A stretch of 58,225 nucleotides of DNA from Kitasatospora sp. MBT63 (GTDB taxonomy: Bacteria; Actinomycetota; Actinomycetes; Streptomycetales; Streptomycetaceae). Below are positions 15,082 to 24,395 of this stretch, piece after piece. The translations under genes and the position numbers were made by a program. The notes beneath the pieces were generated by a model. It was not told the origin of the DNA. It saw only the letters and a program-made list of their open reading frames with translations, and did not search any database. Within the stretch, counting starts at the first letter, position 1. Every line of letters starts with the position of its first letter. The stretch spans positions 1-58,225 of the forward strand of contig NZ_JAIZ01000113.1 in assembly GCF_000710465.2 (NCBI RefSeq), written 5' to 3'.

Positions 15082-16221
15082 ATGGCATCGATACGCCGCG
15101 GGGCGGGCGCCGCCGCGCTGGCCCTCGCGGTCCTGGTGACCGTCCCGGCCTGCGGCCCGGACGGTGACGGCACCCGCGCCTCGGGCCTGCCCCGCAGCTG
15201 GGACGAGCTGAAGCACTGGCGTTTCGAGGACTGGGACCGCTGGGCCTCCCGGCACGTCTTCCGCAACCCGGAGGCCGGCGGGGTCTGGGACCCGGACACC
15301 ATGGGCGGCGCCCCGGCGCAGCAGCCCTCCCCGGCCTCGGCCGCACCGCCGTCCGCACCACCCGGCGGCCCCACCACCGCCGCTGCCACCACAGCCCCCA
15401 CCGGGACCGCCACCGCCTCCGCCGGCCCGGCCGCGTCCCCCGTGCCGGCCGTCGTCGAGGCCGTACCGGTGCCCCGCCCGTACACCCAGTACGCCGCCTC
15501 CGGGAAGGTCTTCATGACGGCGCCGGCCGGCGGCACCGGCCAGTGCTCCGCCACCCTGGTCGCCGACCCGGCCCACCCCGGCAGGAGCAACCTGGTCTGG
15601 ACAGCCGCGCACTGCGTGCACGAGGGCAAGGACGGCGACTGGTTCAAGAACATCATCTTCGTGCCCGCCTACAACAGTTCGGGCGCCGCCAGCGGCGGCC
15701 GGAAGGCGACCCTGCCGGAGGTCGCGCCGCTCGGCCAGTGGTGGGCGGACCGGGTGATCACCTCGCCGCAGTGGACGGCCGAGGGCGGGCACTCCGGCAA
15801 CTCGGCCAACCAGTACGACTTCGCGGTGCTCAAGGTGCACAACCCGGACGGCTCCGGGAAGTCCCTGGAGGAGGTGGTCGGCACCGCGGTCCCGGTCTGG
15901 TTCGACGCCCCGCGCGAGAAGCTCTCGGTCTCCGCCTGGGGCTACCCGGTCGGCCGCCCCTTCGACGGCCAGGAACTGGACCGCTGCGACGCCGGCCCGC
16001 CGGGGCAGCTGTCCTTCGACCCGGCGCGGCCCGCGATGCTGACCATCGGCTGCACCATGACCTCCGGTGCCAGCGGCGGCGGCTGGTTCGCCACCGGGCC
16101 GGACGGCCGGCAGGCGCTGGTCAGCAACACCTCGATCGGCACCCTCGACCACACCTCGCTGAACGGCCCCTACCTGGAGAGCGTGGCCCGCCAGGCGCTC
16201 GACTACCTCTCCAGGAAGTAG
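15082..16221 (+). CDS. Secreted trypsin-like serine protease, probable lipoprotein
   Basis: This 379-residue protein has a signal peptide ending VTVPAC, a plausible lipobox with Cys24. A tryptophan-rich module follows (LPRSWDELKHWRFEDWDRW, about 37-55), then a long Ala/Pro/Thr linker (about 75-135), then an S1-family fold. The catalytic triad is complete: His177 in TAAHC, Asp246 in NQYDFAVLK and Ser331 in SGASGGGW. Substrate unknown. It is followed after 46 bases by a paralogue with the same layout, so this is a tandem duplication. It is divergent from the siderophore operon; the 259-base gap holds that operon's iron box and presumably this gene's promoter. Confidence 0.85.
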   Translation: MASIRRGAGAAALALAVLVTVPACGPDGDGTRASGLPRSWDELKHWRFEDWDRWASRHVFRNPEAGGVWDPDTMGGAPAQQPSPASAAPPSAPPGGPTTAAATTAPTGTATASAGPAASPVPAVVEAVPVPRPYTQYAASGKVFMTAPAGGTGQCSATLVADPAHPGRSNLVWTAAHCVHEGKDGDWFKNIIFVPAYNSSGAASGGRKATLPEVAPLGQWWADRVITSPQWTAEGGHSGNSANQYDFAVLKVHNPDGSGKSLEEVVGTAVPVWFDAPREKLSVSAWGYPVGRPFDGQELDRCDAGPPGQLSFDPARPAMLTIGCTMTSGASGGGWFATGPDGRQALVSNTSIGTLDHTSLNGPYLESVARQALDYLSRK

Positions 16222-16267
16222 CCCGCCCACCCGACCGACTCCCACTGACGCAACGGGGACCACCGAC

Positions 16268-17413
16268 ATGTCATCCACCCACCGGCGTTCCGCCGCGGCC
16301 TCGGCCGCCCTGCTCACCGTGCTGGCCCTGACCGCCACCGCCTGCGAGGACGACGCGGCCCCCAAGGCCGCGCCGCCGGCCGCCGCTCCGGCCTCGGCCG
16401 CCGCGTCCGGCAGTGCCAAGCCGGGCCTCAAGCTGCCGGACTCGCTGAAGGACCTGAAGAACTGGAGCGCGGACGACCTCGCCAACTGGGCCAAGGAGCA
16501 CGGCTTCAAGCCCGAGGTGCTGAAGGGCTACTGGGACCAGGTCCGGATGGAGGCCGCCAAGGGCGTCAAGCCCAAGGAGGCCAACATCGCCGCCGCCAAG
16601 TCCCCGAGCCGCTCCGAGGTCCAGCTGCCGCCCGCCATCCCGGCGGCCGCGGAGAAGCACCCCTACAGCCCGGGCACCGCCGTGGTGGGCAAGATCTTCA
16701 TGAGCGTCAGCCCCACCGCGGACGCCGAGTGCTCCGGCACGGTGGTCGCCGACCCGGCCCGCCCCGGCAGGAGCAACCTGGTCTGGACGGCCGCGCACTG
16801 CGTGCACGAGGGCAAGGGCGGCAGCTGGTTCAAGAAGATCAGCTTCGTCCCCTCGTACAACCGCGCCGGCGCCGCCAGCGGCGGCCGCAAGGCCACCCTC
16901 AGCCAGCTCGCGCCGTACGGCGTGTGGACCGTCGAGAGCGGGCTGACCGGCCCCGGCTGGAGCGAGGAGGGCGACGAACGGGGCGGCCCGGCCAGCCAGT
17001 ACGACTTCGCCGTGGTCCGGGTGCGCAACGAGGACGGCGACGGCCGCTCGCTGGAGGAGACCATCGGCGGCTCGGTCCCGGTCTGGTTCAACGCCCCGGC
17101 CGACCAGGTCACCGCCGCCTCCGCCTACGGCTACCCGGCCGACGCGCCCTTCGACGGCCTGGAACTGGAACACTGCGACTCCCGGGTCAAGCTGACCCCG
17201 TACGTCTACGACGCGGCCCGGCCGCCGATGAACGCGATGGGCTGCACCATGACCGGCGGCGCCAGCGGCGGCGGCTGGTTCGCCCAGCGCGGCGGCAGGC
17301 CGGCCCTGATCAGCAACACCTCGGTCGGCAACGACGCCGGCACCTTCCTGGCCGGCCCCACCCTCGGCAGCGAGGCGGAGAAGGTCTTCACCTACGTCAG
17401 CAAGAACCAGTGA
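16268..17413 (+). CDS. Secreted trypsin-like serine protease, lipoprotein paralogue
   Basis: This 381-residue protein has a signal peptide with lipobox TATAC (Cys26), an acidic then Ala/Pro-rich spacer, and the module LKDLKNWSADDLANWAKEHGF that matches the tryptophan module of the gene before it. The S1 domain has His177 (TAAHC), Asp246 (SQYDFAVVR) and Ser333 (GGASGGGW). Long stretches are shared with the upstream paralogue (for example PGRSNLVWTAAHCVHEGK). The two are probably co-transcribed, as only 46 bases separate them. A strong terminator follows. Confidence 0.86.
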   Translation: MSSTHRRSAAASAALLTVLALTATACEDDAAPKAAPPAAAPASAAASGSAKPGLKLPDSLKDLKNWSADDLANWAKEHGFKPEVLKGYWDQVRMEAAKGVKPKEANIAAAKSPSRSEVQLPPAIPAAAEKHPYSPGTAVVGKIFMSVSPTADAECSGTVVADPARPGRSNLVWTAAHCVHEGKGGSWFKKISFVPSYNRAGAASGGRKATLSQLAPYGVWTVESGLTGPGWSEEGDERGGPASQYDFAVVRVRNEDGDGRSLEETIGGSVPVWFNAPADQVTAASAYGYPADAPFDGLELEHCDSRVKLTPYVYDAARPPMNAMGCTMTGGASGGGWFAQRGGRPALISNTSVGNDAGTFLAGPTLGSEAEKVFTYVSKNQ

Positions 17414-17491
17414 CCGGCCGCACGAGGACCTGAGCGTGGCGACCTGAGCGCGGGGGCCCGGCCGCGAGGGGACCCGGCCCGGACACGCAAG

Positions 17492-17522
17492 GGGCCCGGC
17501 ACCCCCGAGGGGGTCCGGGCCC
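17492..17522. terminator. Bidirectional terminator between protease pair and hflX
   Basis: GGGCCCGGCACCCCC pairs with GGGGGTCCGGGCCC around GA, with one unpaired base. The hairpin is centred in the convergent gap. Confidence 0.75.
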
Positions 17523-17554
17523 GCGTGCGTCGCGCGTACGGAAGCGGAAGCGGC

Positions 17555-19054
17555 TCAGCGCCGGACGGCCACCGCGTAGCGCTCCAGCTCGGCGGCCAGC
17601 TCGGCCGCCACCTTGGCGTGCACCAGGGTGCCGTCGCCGGTGTGCTCGGTGGAGAGCAGCTCGCCCTCCGCGTGCACCCGCGAGACCAGGTCGCCCCGGG
17701 TGTACGGGACCAGCACCTGCACCTCGACGGCCGGGCGCGGCAGCTCGTCGTCGATCAGCTTGAGCAGCTCGTCCATGCCCTGCCCGGTGCGGGCCGACAC
17801 CACCAGGGCGTGCGGCTCGCGGCGCAGCAGCCGCTGGAGCACCAGCGGGTCGGCGGCGTCCGCCTTGTTGATCACCACGATCTCCGGCACGTTCTGTGCC
17901 TCGACCGAGACGATCACCTCGCGCACCGCGGCCAGCTGGGTCTCCGGCTCGGGGTGCGAGCCGTCCACCACGTGCAGGATGAGGTCGGCGTCGGCGACCT
18001 CCTCCATGGTGGAGCGGAAGGCCTCGACCAGGTGGTGCGGCAGGTGCCGGACGAAGCCGACGGTGTCGGCCAGGGTGTAGACCCGGCCGCTCGGCGTCTG
18101 GGCCCGGCGCACGGTCGGGTCCAGGGTGGCGAACAGCGCGTTCTCCACCAGGACGCCCGCACCGGTGAGCCGGTTGAGCAGGGAGGACTTCCCGGCGTTG
18201 GTGTAACCCGCGATGGCGACGGAGGGGACGTGGTTGCGACGGCGCTCCTGGCGCTTGGTGTCGCGGCCCTTCTTCATCTCGGCGATCTCCTTGCGGAGCT
18301 TCGCCATCTTCTCGCGGATCCGGCGCCGGTCGGTCTCGATCTTGGTCTCACCGGGACCACGGGTGGCCATGCCGCCGCCCGAGGAGCCCGAGCCACCGCC
18401 ACCCATCTGCCGGGACAGCGACTGACCCCAGCCGCGCAGACGCGGCAGCATGTACTGCATCTGTGCCAGCGAGACCTGCGCCTTGCCCTCCCGGGACTTG
18501 GCGTGCTGGGCGAAGATGTCCAGGATCAGCGCGGTCCGGTCGACCACCTTGACCTTGACCACGTCCTCCAGCTGGATCAGCTGGCCGGGGGTGAGCTCAC
18601 CGTCGCAGACCACGGTGTCGGCGCCGGTGGCGGCGACGATGTCGGCCAGCTCCCGGGCCTTGCCGGAGCCGATGTAGGTGGCGGGGTCGGGCTTGTCGCG
18701 GCGCTGGATCACACCGTCGAGCACCTCGGAACCGGCCGTCTCGGCCAGGGCCGCGAGCTCGGCCAGCGAGTTCTCGGCCTCCTCGACCGTCCCGCTGGTC
18801 CAGACACCGACGAGCACCACGCGCTCCAGCCGCAGCTGGCGGTACTCGACCTCGGTGACGTCCTGGAGTTCGGTGGACAGGCCCACCACACGCCGCAGGG
18901 CGGCGCGCTCGGAGCGGTCGTACTGGTCGCCGTCGTAGGAACCGAGGTCCTCGTCGATCGCCGCGAGGTCCTCGTCCATCAGGGCGTCGGCCTTGATGTC
19001 GGTGAGTCGGCGGGAGCTGCCCGCCGGGGTGCGGCTGTCGAACGTGGAGGTCAT
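17555..19054 (-). CDS. hflX: Ribosome-splitting GTPase HflX
   Basis: This 499-residue GTPase rescues and splits stalled or hibernating ribosomes. The N-terminal HflX domain includes TYIGSGKARELADIV and the glycine-rich GGGGSGSSGGG linker followed by TRGPGETKIETDRR. The G domain has Walker A GYTNAGKSSL, the switch segment DTVGFVRHLPHHLVEAF and the NKAD base-recognition motif. The ATG at 19054 is preceded by AAAGGATGAG. It starts 97 bases after the rsh stop and is probably in the same transcript. Confidence 0.95.
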   Translation of the reverse strand: MTSTFDSRTPAGSSRRLTDIKADALMDEDLAAIDEDLGSYDGDQYDRSERAALRRVVGLSTELQDVTEVEYRQLRLERVVLVGVWTSGTVEEAENSLAELAALAETAGSEVLDGVIQRRDKPDPATYIGSGKARELADIVAATGADTVVCDGELTPGQLIQLEDVVKVKVVDRTALILDIFAQHAKSREGKAQVSLAQMQYMLPRLRGWGQSLSRQMGGGGSGSSGGGMATRGPGETKIETDRRRIREKMAKLRKEIAEMKKGRDTKRQERRRNHVPSVAIAGYTNAGKSSLLNRLTGAGVLVENALFATLDPTVRRAQTPSGRVYTLADTVGFVRHLPHHLVEAFRSTMEEVADADLILHVVDGSHPEPETQLAAVREVIVSVEAQNVPEIVVINKADAADPLVLQRLLRREPHALVVSARTGQGMDELLKLIDDELPRPAVEVQVLVPYTRGDLVSRVHAEGELLSTEHTGDGTLVHAKVAAELAAELERYAVAVRR

Positions 19055-19151
19055 CTCATCCTTTTGCTGGTCGGAGGCCGGCTGGATCCGCCCGATGGCG
19101 GACACACCAGGAGTCTGCCCCTTGACCGCTCGGAAAACCACCGAGGACGGG

Positions 19152-21416
19152 CTACCCCTGCGGACCGCGGGCCGCACCGGCACTACTGCTGCCTTGCGTC
19201 AACGCCGCGGACCGGCCGTGAATTCCCCACGATGGTCGCACGCCGGGCCCGCCGGGGTCATCCGGATTACCCCCGCCCGGCCGGTACACGTCGTACACGC
19301 CGGACACCCGCAGCATCGCCCGCATCACCGCCGGCAGCGCACCGGCCGCGGGCAGGACGACGGTGTAGCTGTGCCGGACCCGCAGCTCGGTCGGGGGCCC
19401 GACCTCGGCGGAGACGATGTCCACGCCCTCGGCGGAGATCACCCCGGTCAGGTCGGCGAGCAGCCGGGGATGGTTGAGCGCCTCGGCGTACAGCGTGGCG
19501 CGGTACCCGCCGGCCGGCTCGGCACCGGGGATCCAGGCCGTCTCCAGCCCCTCCCGGCCGGCCTCGCGCATCTGCCCGCCGACCTGGCAGCCGGCGCGGT
19601 GCACCGCGACCGCGCCGCCGCGGATCGCGAAGCCGGTGACCCGGTCCGGCGGTACCGGGGTGCAGCAGCGGGCGAGGCGGACCGGCCCACCCGGACGGCC
19701 CGCGACCGAGGCGGGCGGACCCGCGGGCCCGGCGGCGGGCCGGTCCGGCGAGACGGGCTGCCCGGCCGGCCGGCCGGCCTCCACCACCGGCGCGCCGGCC
19801 GGGTGGTCCGCCAGCCAGCGTTCGATGGCGAGCCGCGCCCCCGGGGTGCGGGTGTACTCCAGCCACCCGGCGTCCGGGCCGGAGGCGTCACCGCCGCCGG
19901 TCAGGACGGCGAGCACGTCGCCGTCGCGCAGCGGTGTGGACAGCGCGGTGAGCCGGCCGTTGACCCGGGCCCCGATACATCGGTGCCCGCTCTCCTCGCC
20001 GAGCAGGTACGCGGCGTCCACGCAGCTCGCCCCGGCGGGCAGTTGCAGGGTCCCGCCGGTCTCGGTGACGACGGTGATCTCCCGGTCGTCGGAGAGGTCG
20101 GCGGTCAGCGCCGACCAGAACGCGTCCGGGTCCGGGGCCTCCTGCTGCCAGTCGAGCAGCCGGCTGAGCCAGCCCGGTCGGGCCGGGTCGGTGCGGTCGG
20201 ACTCCGGGTCGTCCGGGCCGCCCTGCGCCGGATCCGCCTGGTCCGGGTCGCCGAGCGCGACCACCCCGAACTCGGCCACCCGCTGCATCCGGCGGGTGCG
20301 CACCAGCACCTCGACCACCTCGCCGCCGGGCAGCGAGACCGCCGTGTGCAGCGCCTGGTAGAGGTTGAACCGGGGGGCGGCGATGAAGTCCTTGAACTCG
20401 CCGGGCAGCGGGGTCCAGCAGGTGTGCAGCTCGCCGAGGACGGCGTAGCAGTCGGCCTTCTCCTCGACCACCACCAGCAGCCGGCCGAGGTCGGAGGGGA
20501 GCAGTCCCTGCGGGCGGCCGTCCGGTCCCGCCACCGCGCTGCGGCCGAGCAGGACCCGGTGCGCCGAGACGTGGTGGCGCGGCCGGACGGTGACCGAGGC
20601 CGGCACCCCGGTCTCGGTCAGCTGCCGGGCGAGCGCCCGGGCGAAGGGTTCCAGGACGCCGTCCGGGCGGGCCCCGTGGGCGTCCAGCAGTGCGCCGGTG
20701 CGGGCGTACTCCTCCGGGTGGAGGGTGGCGAAGACGATGTCCTCCAGCTCGGCCTTGACCACCTGGATGCCGAGCCGGTCGGCGAGCGGGATCAGCACGT
20801 CCCGGGTGACCTTGGCGATCCGGACCTGGCTGGCGGGCTTCATGTGACGGATCGTCCGCATGTTGTGCAGCCGGTCGGCGAGCTTGATCACCATCACCCG
20901 GACGTCGTCGCCGGTGGCCACCAGCATCTTGCGGAAGGTCTCGGCCTCGGCGGCGGCGCCGAAGTCCACCTTCTCCAGCTTGGTGACGCCGTCGACCAGG
21001 TAGGCCACCTCGGGGCCGAAGTCGGCGCTGACCTGATCCAGCGTCACCTCGGTGTCCTCGACGGTGTCGTGCAGCAGCGAGGCGACCAGGGTGGTGGTCC
21101 CGGCGCCGAGTTGGGCGAGGATCATGGTGACGGCGAGCGGGTGGGTGATGAACGGCTCGCCGCTCTTGCGGGTCTGCCCGCGGTGGCTCTCCTCGGCCGT
21201 CCGGTAGGCGCGCCCGAGCAGGGCGAGGTCGGCCTGCGGATGGTGCACCCGGTGGGCCTGCACGATCGGCTCGATCGCGTCCGGGACCGGGCCCCGGCCG
21301 GTCGCCAGCAGGGCGGCGCGGCCGGCCCGGCCGAGTGCGGCCCGGCTGAGCCGGGGCAGCGGGCGCTTGGGCACGGTGTACGGGACGGCCCCGTGCTGGC
21401 CGGCTTCGATGGTCAT
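19152..21416 (-). CDS. rshA: Second RelA/SpoT homologue (RshA-like), HD hydrolase intact, synthetase motifs worn
   Basis: This 754-residue multidomain protein has an HD hydrolase domain with complete metal ligands (HRGQTRKSGEPFITHP, LLHDTVEDTE, IKLADRLHNMRT). Next comes a RelA/SpoT synthetase fold that keeps GEFKDFIAAPRFNLYQALHT, but shows HVSAHRVL where YSIYxKM is usual and EVLVRT where ExQIRT is usual. A TGS domain (about 495-560), a zinc-finger-like segment RLARCCTPVPPDRVTGF and a C-terminal ACT domain follow. Hydrolysis of (p)ppGpp is well supported by the sequence; synthesis is doubtful from these motifs. The symbol follows the S. coelicolor gene at this locus (memory). The ATG at 21416 has GGAGG five bases ahead. 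Confidence 0.88.
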   Translation of the reverse strand: MTIEAGQHGAVPYTVPKRPLPRLSRAALGRAGRAALLATGRGPVPDAIEPIVQAHRVHHPQADLALLGRAYRTAEESHRGQTRKSGEPFITHPLAVTMILAQLGAGTTTLVASLLHDTVEDTEVTLDQVSADFGPEVAYLVDGVTKLEKVDFGAAAEAETFRKMLVATGDDVRVMVIKLADRLHNMRTIRHMKPASQVRIAKVTRDVLIPLADRLGIQVVKAELEDIVFATLHPEEYARTGALLDAHGARPDGVLEPFARALARQLTETGVPASVTVRPRHHVSAHRVLLGRSAVAGPDGRPQGLLPSDLGRLLVVVEEKADCYAVLGELHTCWTPLPGEFKDFIAAPRFNLYQALHTAVSLPGGEVVEVLVRTRRMQRVAEFGVVALGDPDQADPAQGGPDDPESDRTDPARPGWLSRLLDWQQEAPDPDAFWSALTADLSDDREITVVTETGGTLQLPAGASCVDAAYLLGEESGHRCIGARVNGRLTALSTPLRDGDVLAVLTGGGDASGPDAGWLEYTRTPGARLAIERWLADHPAGAPVVEAGRPAGQPVSPDRPAAGPAGPPASVAGRPGGPVRLARCCTPVPPDRVTGFAIRGGAVAVHRAGCQVGGQMREAGREGLETAWIPGAEPAGGYRATLYAEALNHPRLLADLTGVISAEGVDIVSAEVGPPTELRVRHSYTVVLPAAGALPAVMRAMLRVSGVYDVYRPGGGNPDDPGGPGVRPSWGIHGRSAALTQGSSSAGAARGPQG

Positions 21417-21598
21417 CTGCACCTCCGGCAGCGATCACCGGAGCGAAGTCCGACCCGGTGGTCCATGCTACCGAGCACAGCACGTTCCGCGACCGCCTGC
21501 TCCCACTCCGTCAGCCGAATCACCCGATCAGGGGGATTCACGGACAACAGAACGGGGCAAAGCGGCCGCACTCCCCCTCGGCCCGCGGTGCGGCGTCC

Positions 21599-22501
21599 TC
21601 AGCTCGCCGGCAGGCCCAGCCAGGCCCGGTCCAGGGTGCCGGACGCGACGATCACGGCGGGACCGGTCATCTCGACCCGGCCGTCCGGGAACTCCTCGAT
21701 CACCAGCCGGCCGCCCGGCACGTCCACGGTGTACGCGACCGGCTCGCCGGTGACGGCGGGGTCGGCGCCGTCCCGCCGGGCGGTGGCCACCGCGACGGCG
21801 CACGCGCCGGTGCCGCAGGACCTGGTCTCGCCGGAGCCCCGCTCGTGCACCCGCATCGCGACGTGCCGCGGGCCGCGGTCGACCACGAACTCGACGTTGA
21901 CACCCTCCGGGTAGACCCCCTCCGGGCTGGTCAGCGGCGCGGTGTACAGCTCGCCCGCGTCGTCGAGGCCCGCCACGAAGGCGACCGCGTGCGGGTTGCC
22001 CATGTTGACGTTCAGGGCCGGCCAGCGGCGGGCGCCGACCGCGACCTCGATCCCGTCCGGCCCGGGCAGCGCGGCCCGGCCCATGTCCACGGTGACCTCG
22101 CCCGGGGTGCCGTCCGGCGCGTCCTCGGCCACCGAGACCTGCCGCACCCCGGCCCGGGTGGCGACCGCCAGCGGGCCCGGCTTCGCGAGGCCGGCCTGCA
22201 CCAGGTAGCGGGCGAACACCCGCACGCCGTTGCCGCACATCTCGGCGATCGAGCCGTCCGAGTTGCGGTAGTCCATGAACCACTCGGCCCGGTCGGCCAG
22301 GTGTGCCGCGGCCGGGTCGGCGGCGGAGCGGACCACCCGCAGCATCCCGTCGCCGCCGATCCCGGCCCGCCGGTCGCAGACCAGCGCGACCTGCGCCGGG
22401 CCGAGGTCGAGCCGGCCGTCGAAGTCGGGGAGGATGACGAAGTCGTTCTGGGTGCCGTGGCCCTTGAGGAAGGGCAGGCCCGCCGGGGTGGAATCGCTCA
22501 C
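21599..22501 (-). CDS. dapF: Diaminopimelate epimerase
   Basis: This 300-residue cytosolic enzyme converts LL- to meso-diaminopimelate in the lysine and peptidoglycan pathway. The two catalytic cysteines sit in AEMCGNGVRVFARY and RSCGTGACAVAVA. The N-terminus KGHGTQNDFVILPD is typical. The GTG at 22501 (VSDSTPAG) is chosen over an upstream frame extension; no strong ribosome site is seen. Streptomycete cell walls use LL-Dap, so this enzyme mainly serves lysine synthesis and, in Kitasatospora-like relatives, meso-Dap in mycelial walls. Confidence 0.95.
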   Translation of the reverse strand: MSDSTPAGLPFLKGHGTQNDFVILPDFDGRLDLGPAQVALVCDRRAGIGGDGMLRVVRSAADPAAAHLADRAEWFMDYRNSDGSIAEMCGNGVRVFARYLVQAGLAKPGPLAVATRAGVRQVSVAEDAPDGTPGEVTVDMGRAALPGPDGIEVAVGARRWPALNVNMGNPHAVAFVAGLDDAGELYTAPLTSPEGVYPEGVNVEFVVDRGPRHVAMRVHERGSGETRSCGTGACAVAVATARRDGADPAVTGEPVAYTVDVPGGRLVIEEFPDGRVEMTGPAVIVASGTLDRAWLGLPAS

Positions 22502-22574
22502 GCCACGATCGTACTGATCCGGCCATCCGCGCGGGCGGTCGGTCCGGCCCACGGACGGCCGGGGCGGAACCGGG

Positions 22575-23051
22575 TCAGCCGCGGAGCTGGACCACGCGCC
22601 AGACCGCGAGGGCCACCGCGACGCAGGCCACCAGGGTGTAGACCAGGATCGCCCGCCAGCCGGCCCGTCGGCCGCTGCCGCGGCGCGGCACGCCCGGCCA
22701 CTTGTAGCCGACCCGGCGGGCGGCCATCGCCCCCCAGCCGGTGGAGGCCGCTGTCAGCAGCAGGCCGAGCATCCCGATCATCGGGGAGGCGCTGTCGGGG
22801 CCGAAGGCGAGCGGGAAGGCGAACATCAGCGAGCCGAGGGTGGCCATCACCACGATCGGCAGCAGCTGCCACCAGCGCAGCCGGCGGCGCGGGCGGATCT
22901 CGCGTTCGTGCACCACGCCGGTGAGCTGGTCCAGGACGGGCAGGGCCACCGCGTACGAGGTGGTCGGCGCCACGAGCTCCGGCAGCTGGTCGTCGACGCG
23001 CTGGGCGTCGCCGGGCAGCTGCTCGGTCTCGGGGCCGGTACCGGTCGACAC
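22575..23051 (-). CDS. Small integral membrane protein, unknown function
   Basis: This 158-residue protein has a cytoplasmic N-terminus and three membrane segments: about 65-87 (WQLLPIVVMATLGSLMFAF), 90-110 and 132-153. A basic loop with RRRLRWW lies before the first. The GTG at 23051 has AGGGGGAGG four to five bases ahead. It sits between miaA and dapF. No family was recognised with confidence. The 247 bases up to the miaA stop hold nothing I can name. Confidence 0.72.
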   Translation of the reverse strand: MSTGTGPETEQLPGDAQRVDDQLPELVAPTTSYAVALPVLDQLTGVVHEREIRPRRRLRWWQLLPIVVMATLGSLMFAFPLAFGPDSASPMIGMLGLLLTAASTGWGAMAARRVGYKWPGVPRRGSGRRAGWRAILVYTLVACVAVALAVWRVVQLRG

Positions 23052-23298
23052 GCGGCCTCCCCCTGACGCTTCGACACGAGCTGACGGGCTCGCGGACGGT
23101 GGGGCCGAGCGGATGCGTCCGACCCCAGGTGCTACCGATGATGGCATGTCCAGGGTCGCCGACAGGACCTCGCGGGGGTCGTCGGGTGATCCGTGGCCAG
23201 GACGTGATCGGCCTGTAACCCCCGGTTCGCGACGATTCTGCGGCTGCCGGTGCACCTGCACGGGCCGATGGCCGAAAACCGTCCCCGGGAGGGCCGGG

Positions 23299-24243
23299 TC
23301 AGGCCGCCGGGTGATCCGCGATCAGCTCCAGCGAGCGCTCCAGCAGCGCCACCGGGTCGGTCCCGGCCGGCCGGGAGAGCCAGTGGATCCGGTCGTCCCG
23401 CCGGAACCAGGACTCCTGCCTGCGGGCGAACCGCCTGGTCGCCCGGACCGTCTCGGCCTTCGCCTCGTCCTCGGTGCACTCCCCCGCGAAGTGCGCCAGC
23501 ACCTGCTGGTAGCCGAGCGCGCGGGCGGCCGTGCGGCCCTCGCGCAGACCGGCCAGCTCCAGGGCGCGCACCTCGTCGAGCAGCCCGGCCTGCCACATCC
23601 GGTCGACCCGCAGCCCGATCCGCTCGTCCAGTTCCGGACGCGGCACCTGGACGCCGATCTGCACCGCGTCGTACACGGCGGTGTGGCCGGGCAGGTTGGC
23701 GGTGAAGGGCAGCCCGGTGATCTCGATGACCTCCAGCGCGCGGACGATCCGGCGCCCGTTGCTCGGCAGGATCGCCGCCGCGGCGGGCGGGTCCAGCTCG
23801 GCCAGCCGCCGGTGCAGCAGGCCGGGGCCGTCCGCCTCCAGCTCGGCCTCCAGCCGGGCCCGCACGGCGGGGTCGGTGCCGGGGAACTCCATCTCGTCGA
23901 TGGCCGCCCGGACGTACAGCCCCGAGCCGCCGACCAGGACGGGGGTGCGGCCGGCCGCCAGCAGCCGGTCGATCTCGGCCCGGGCCAGCCGCTGGTACTC
24001 GGCCACGCTCGCGGCCTCGGTGACGTCCCAGATGTCCAGCAGGTGGTGCGGGATGCCGCCGCGCTCCTCGACGGTCAGCTTCGCCGTGCCGATGTCCATG
24101 CCGCGGTAGAGCTGCATCGAGTCGGTGTTGATCACTTCGCCGCCGAGGCTGCGGGCGATGGCGACCGCCAGGTCGGACTTGCCGGCGGCGGTCGCGCCGA
24201 CCACCGAGACGACGCGGGGCGGGAGCGGGTGGGTGCTGGTCAC
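23299..24243 (-). CDS. miaA: tRNA dimethylallyltransferase
   Basis: This 314-residue enzyme adds the dimethylallyl group to A37 of UNN-reading tRNAs, the substrate step for MiaB encoded 2.6 kb away. Walker A-like VVGATAAGKSDLA, then NTDSMQLYRGMDIGTAK, GGSGLYVRA and RRIVRALEV are all family motifs. The GTG at 24243 (VTSTHPL) is the likely start, though the ribosome site is weak. Confidence 0.95.
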   Translation of the reverse strand: MTSTHPLPPRVVSVVGATAAGKSDLAVAIARSLGGEVINTDSMQLYRGMDIGTAKLTVEERGGIPHHLLDIWDVTEAASVAEYQRLARAEIDRLLAAGRTPVLVGGSGLYVRAAIDEMEFPGTDPAVRARLEAELEADGPGLLHRRLAELDPPAAAAILPSNGRRIVRALEVIEITGLPFTANLPGHTAVYDAVQIGVQVPRPELDERIGLRVDRMWQAGLLDEVRALELAGLREGRTAARALGYQQVLAHFAGECTEDEAKAETVRATRRFARRQESWFRRDDRIHWLSRPAGTDPVALLERSLELIADHPAA

Positions 24244-24395
24244 GGTTCCAAGTCTCGCAAAGGGCCGGGCCGGGCCGGCCACCGGTTCGGGTGTTTCAGA
24301 TGCATATGGAGAGGTATGTGAGGTTTGCAGCGGCGGACGTCCGGGCAGGTCCCGGCGACGGATCAGGTGCGACGGCCTCGGACAGGGAGAGCGAC

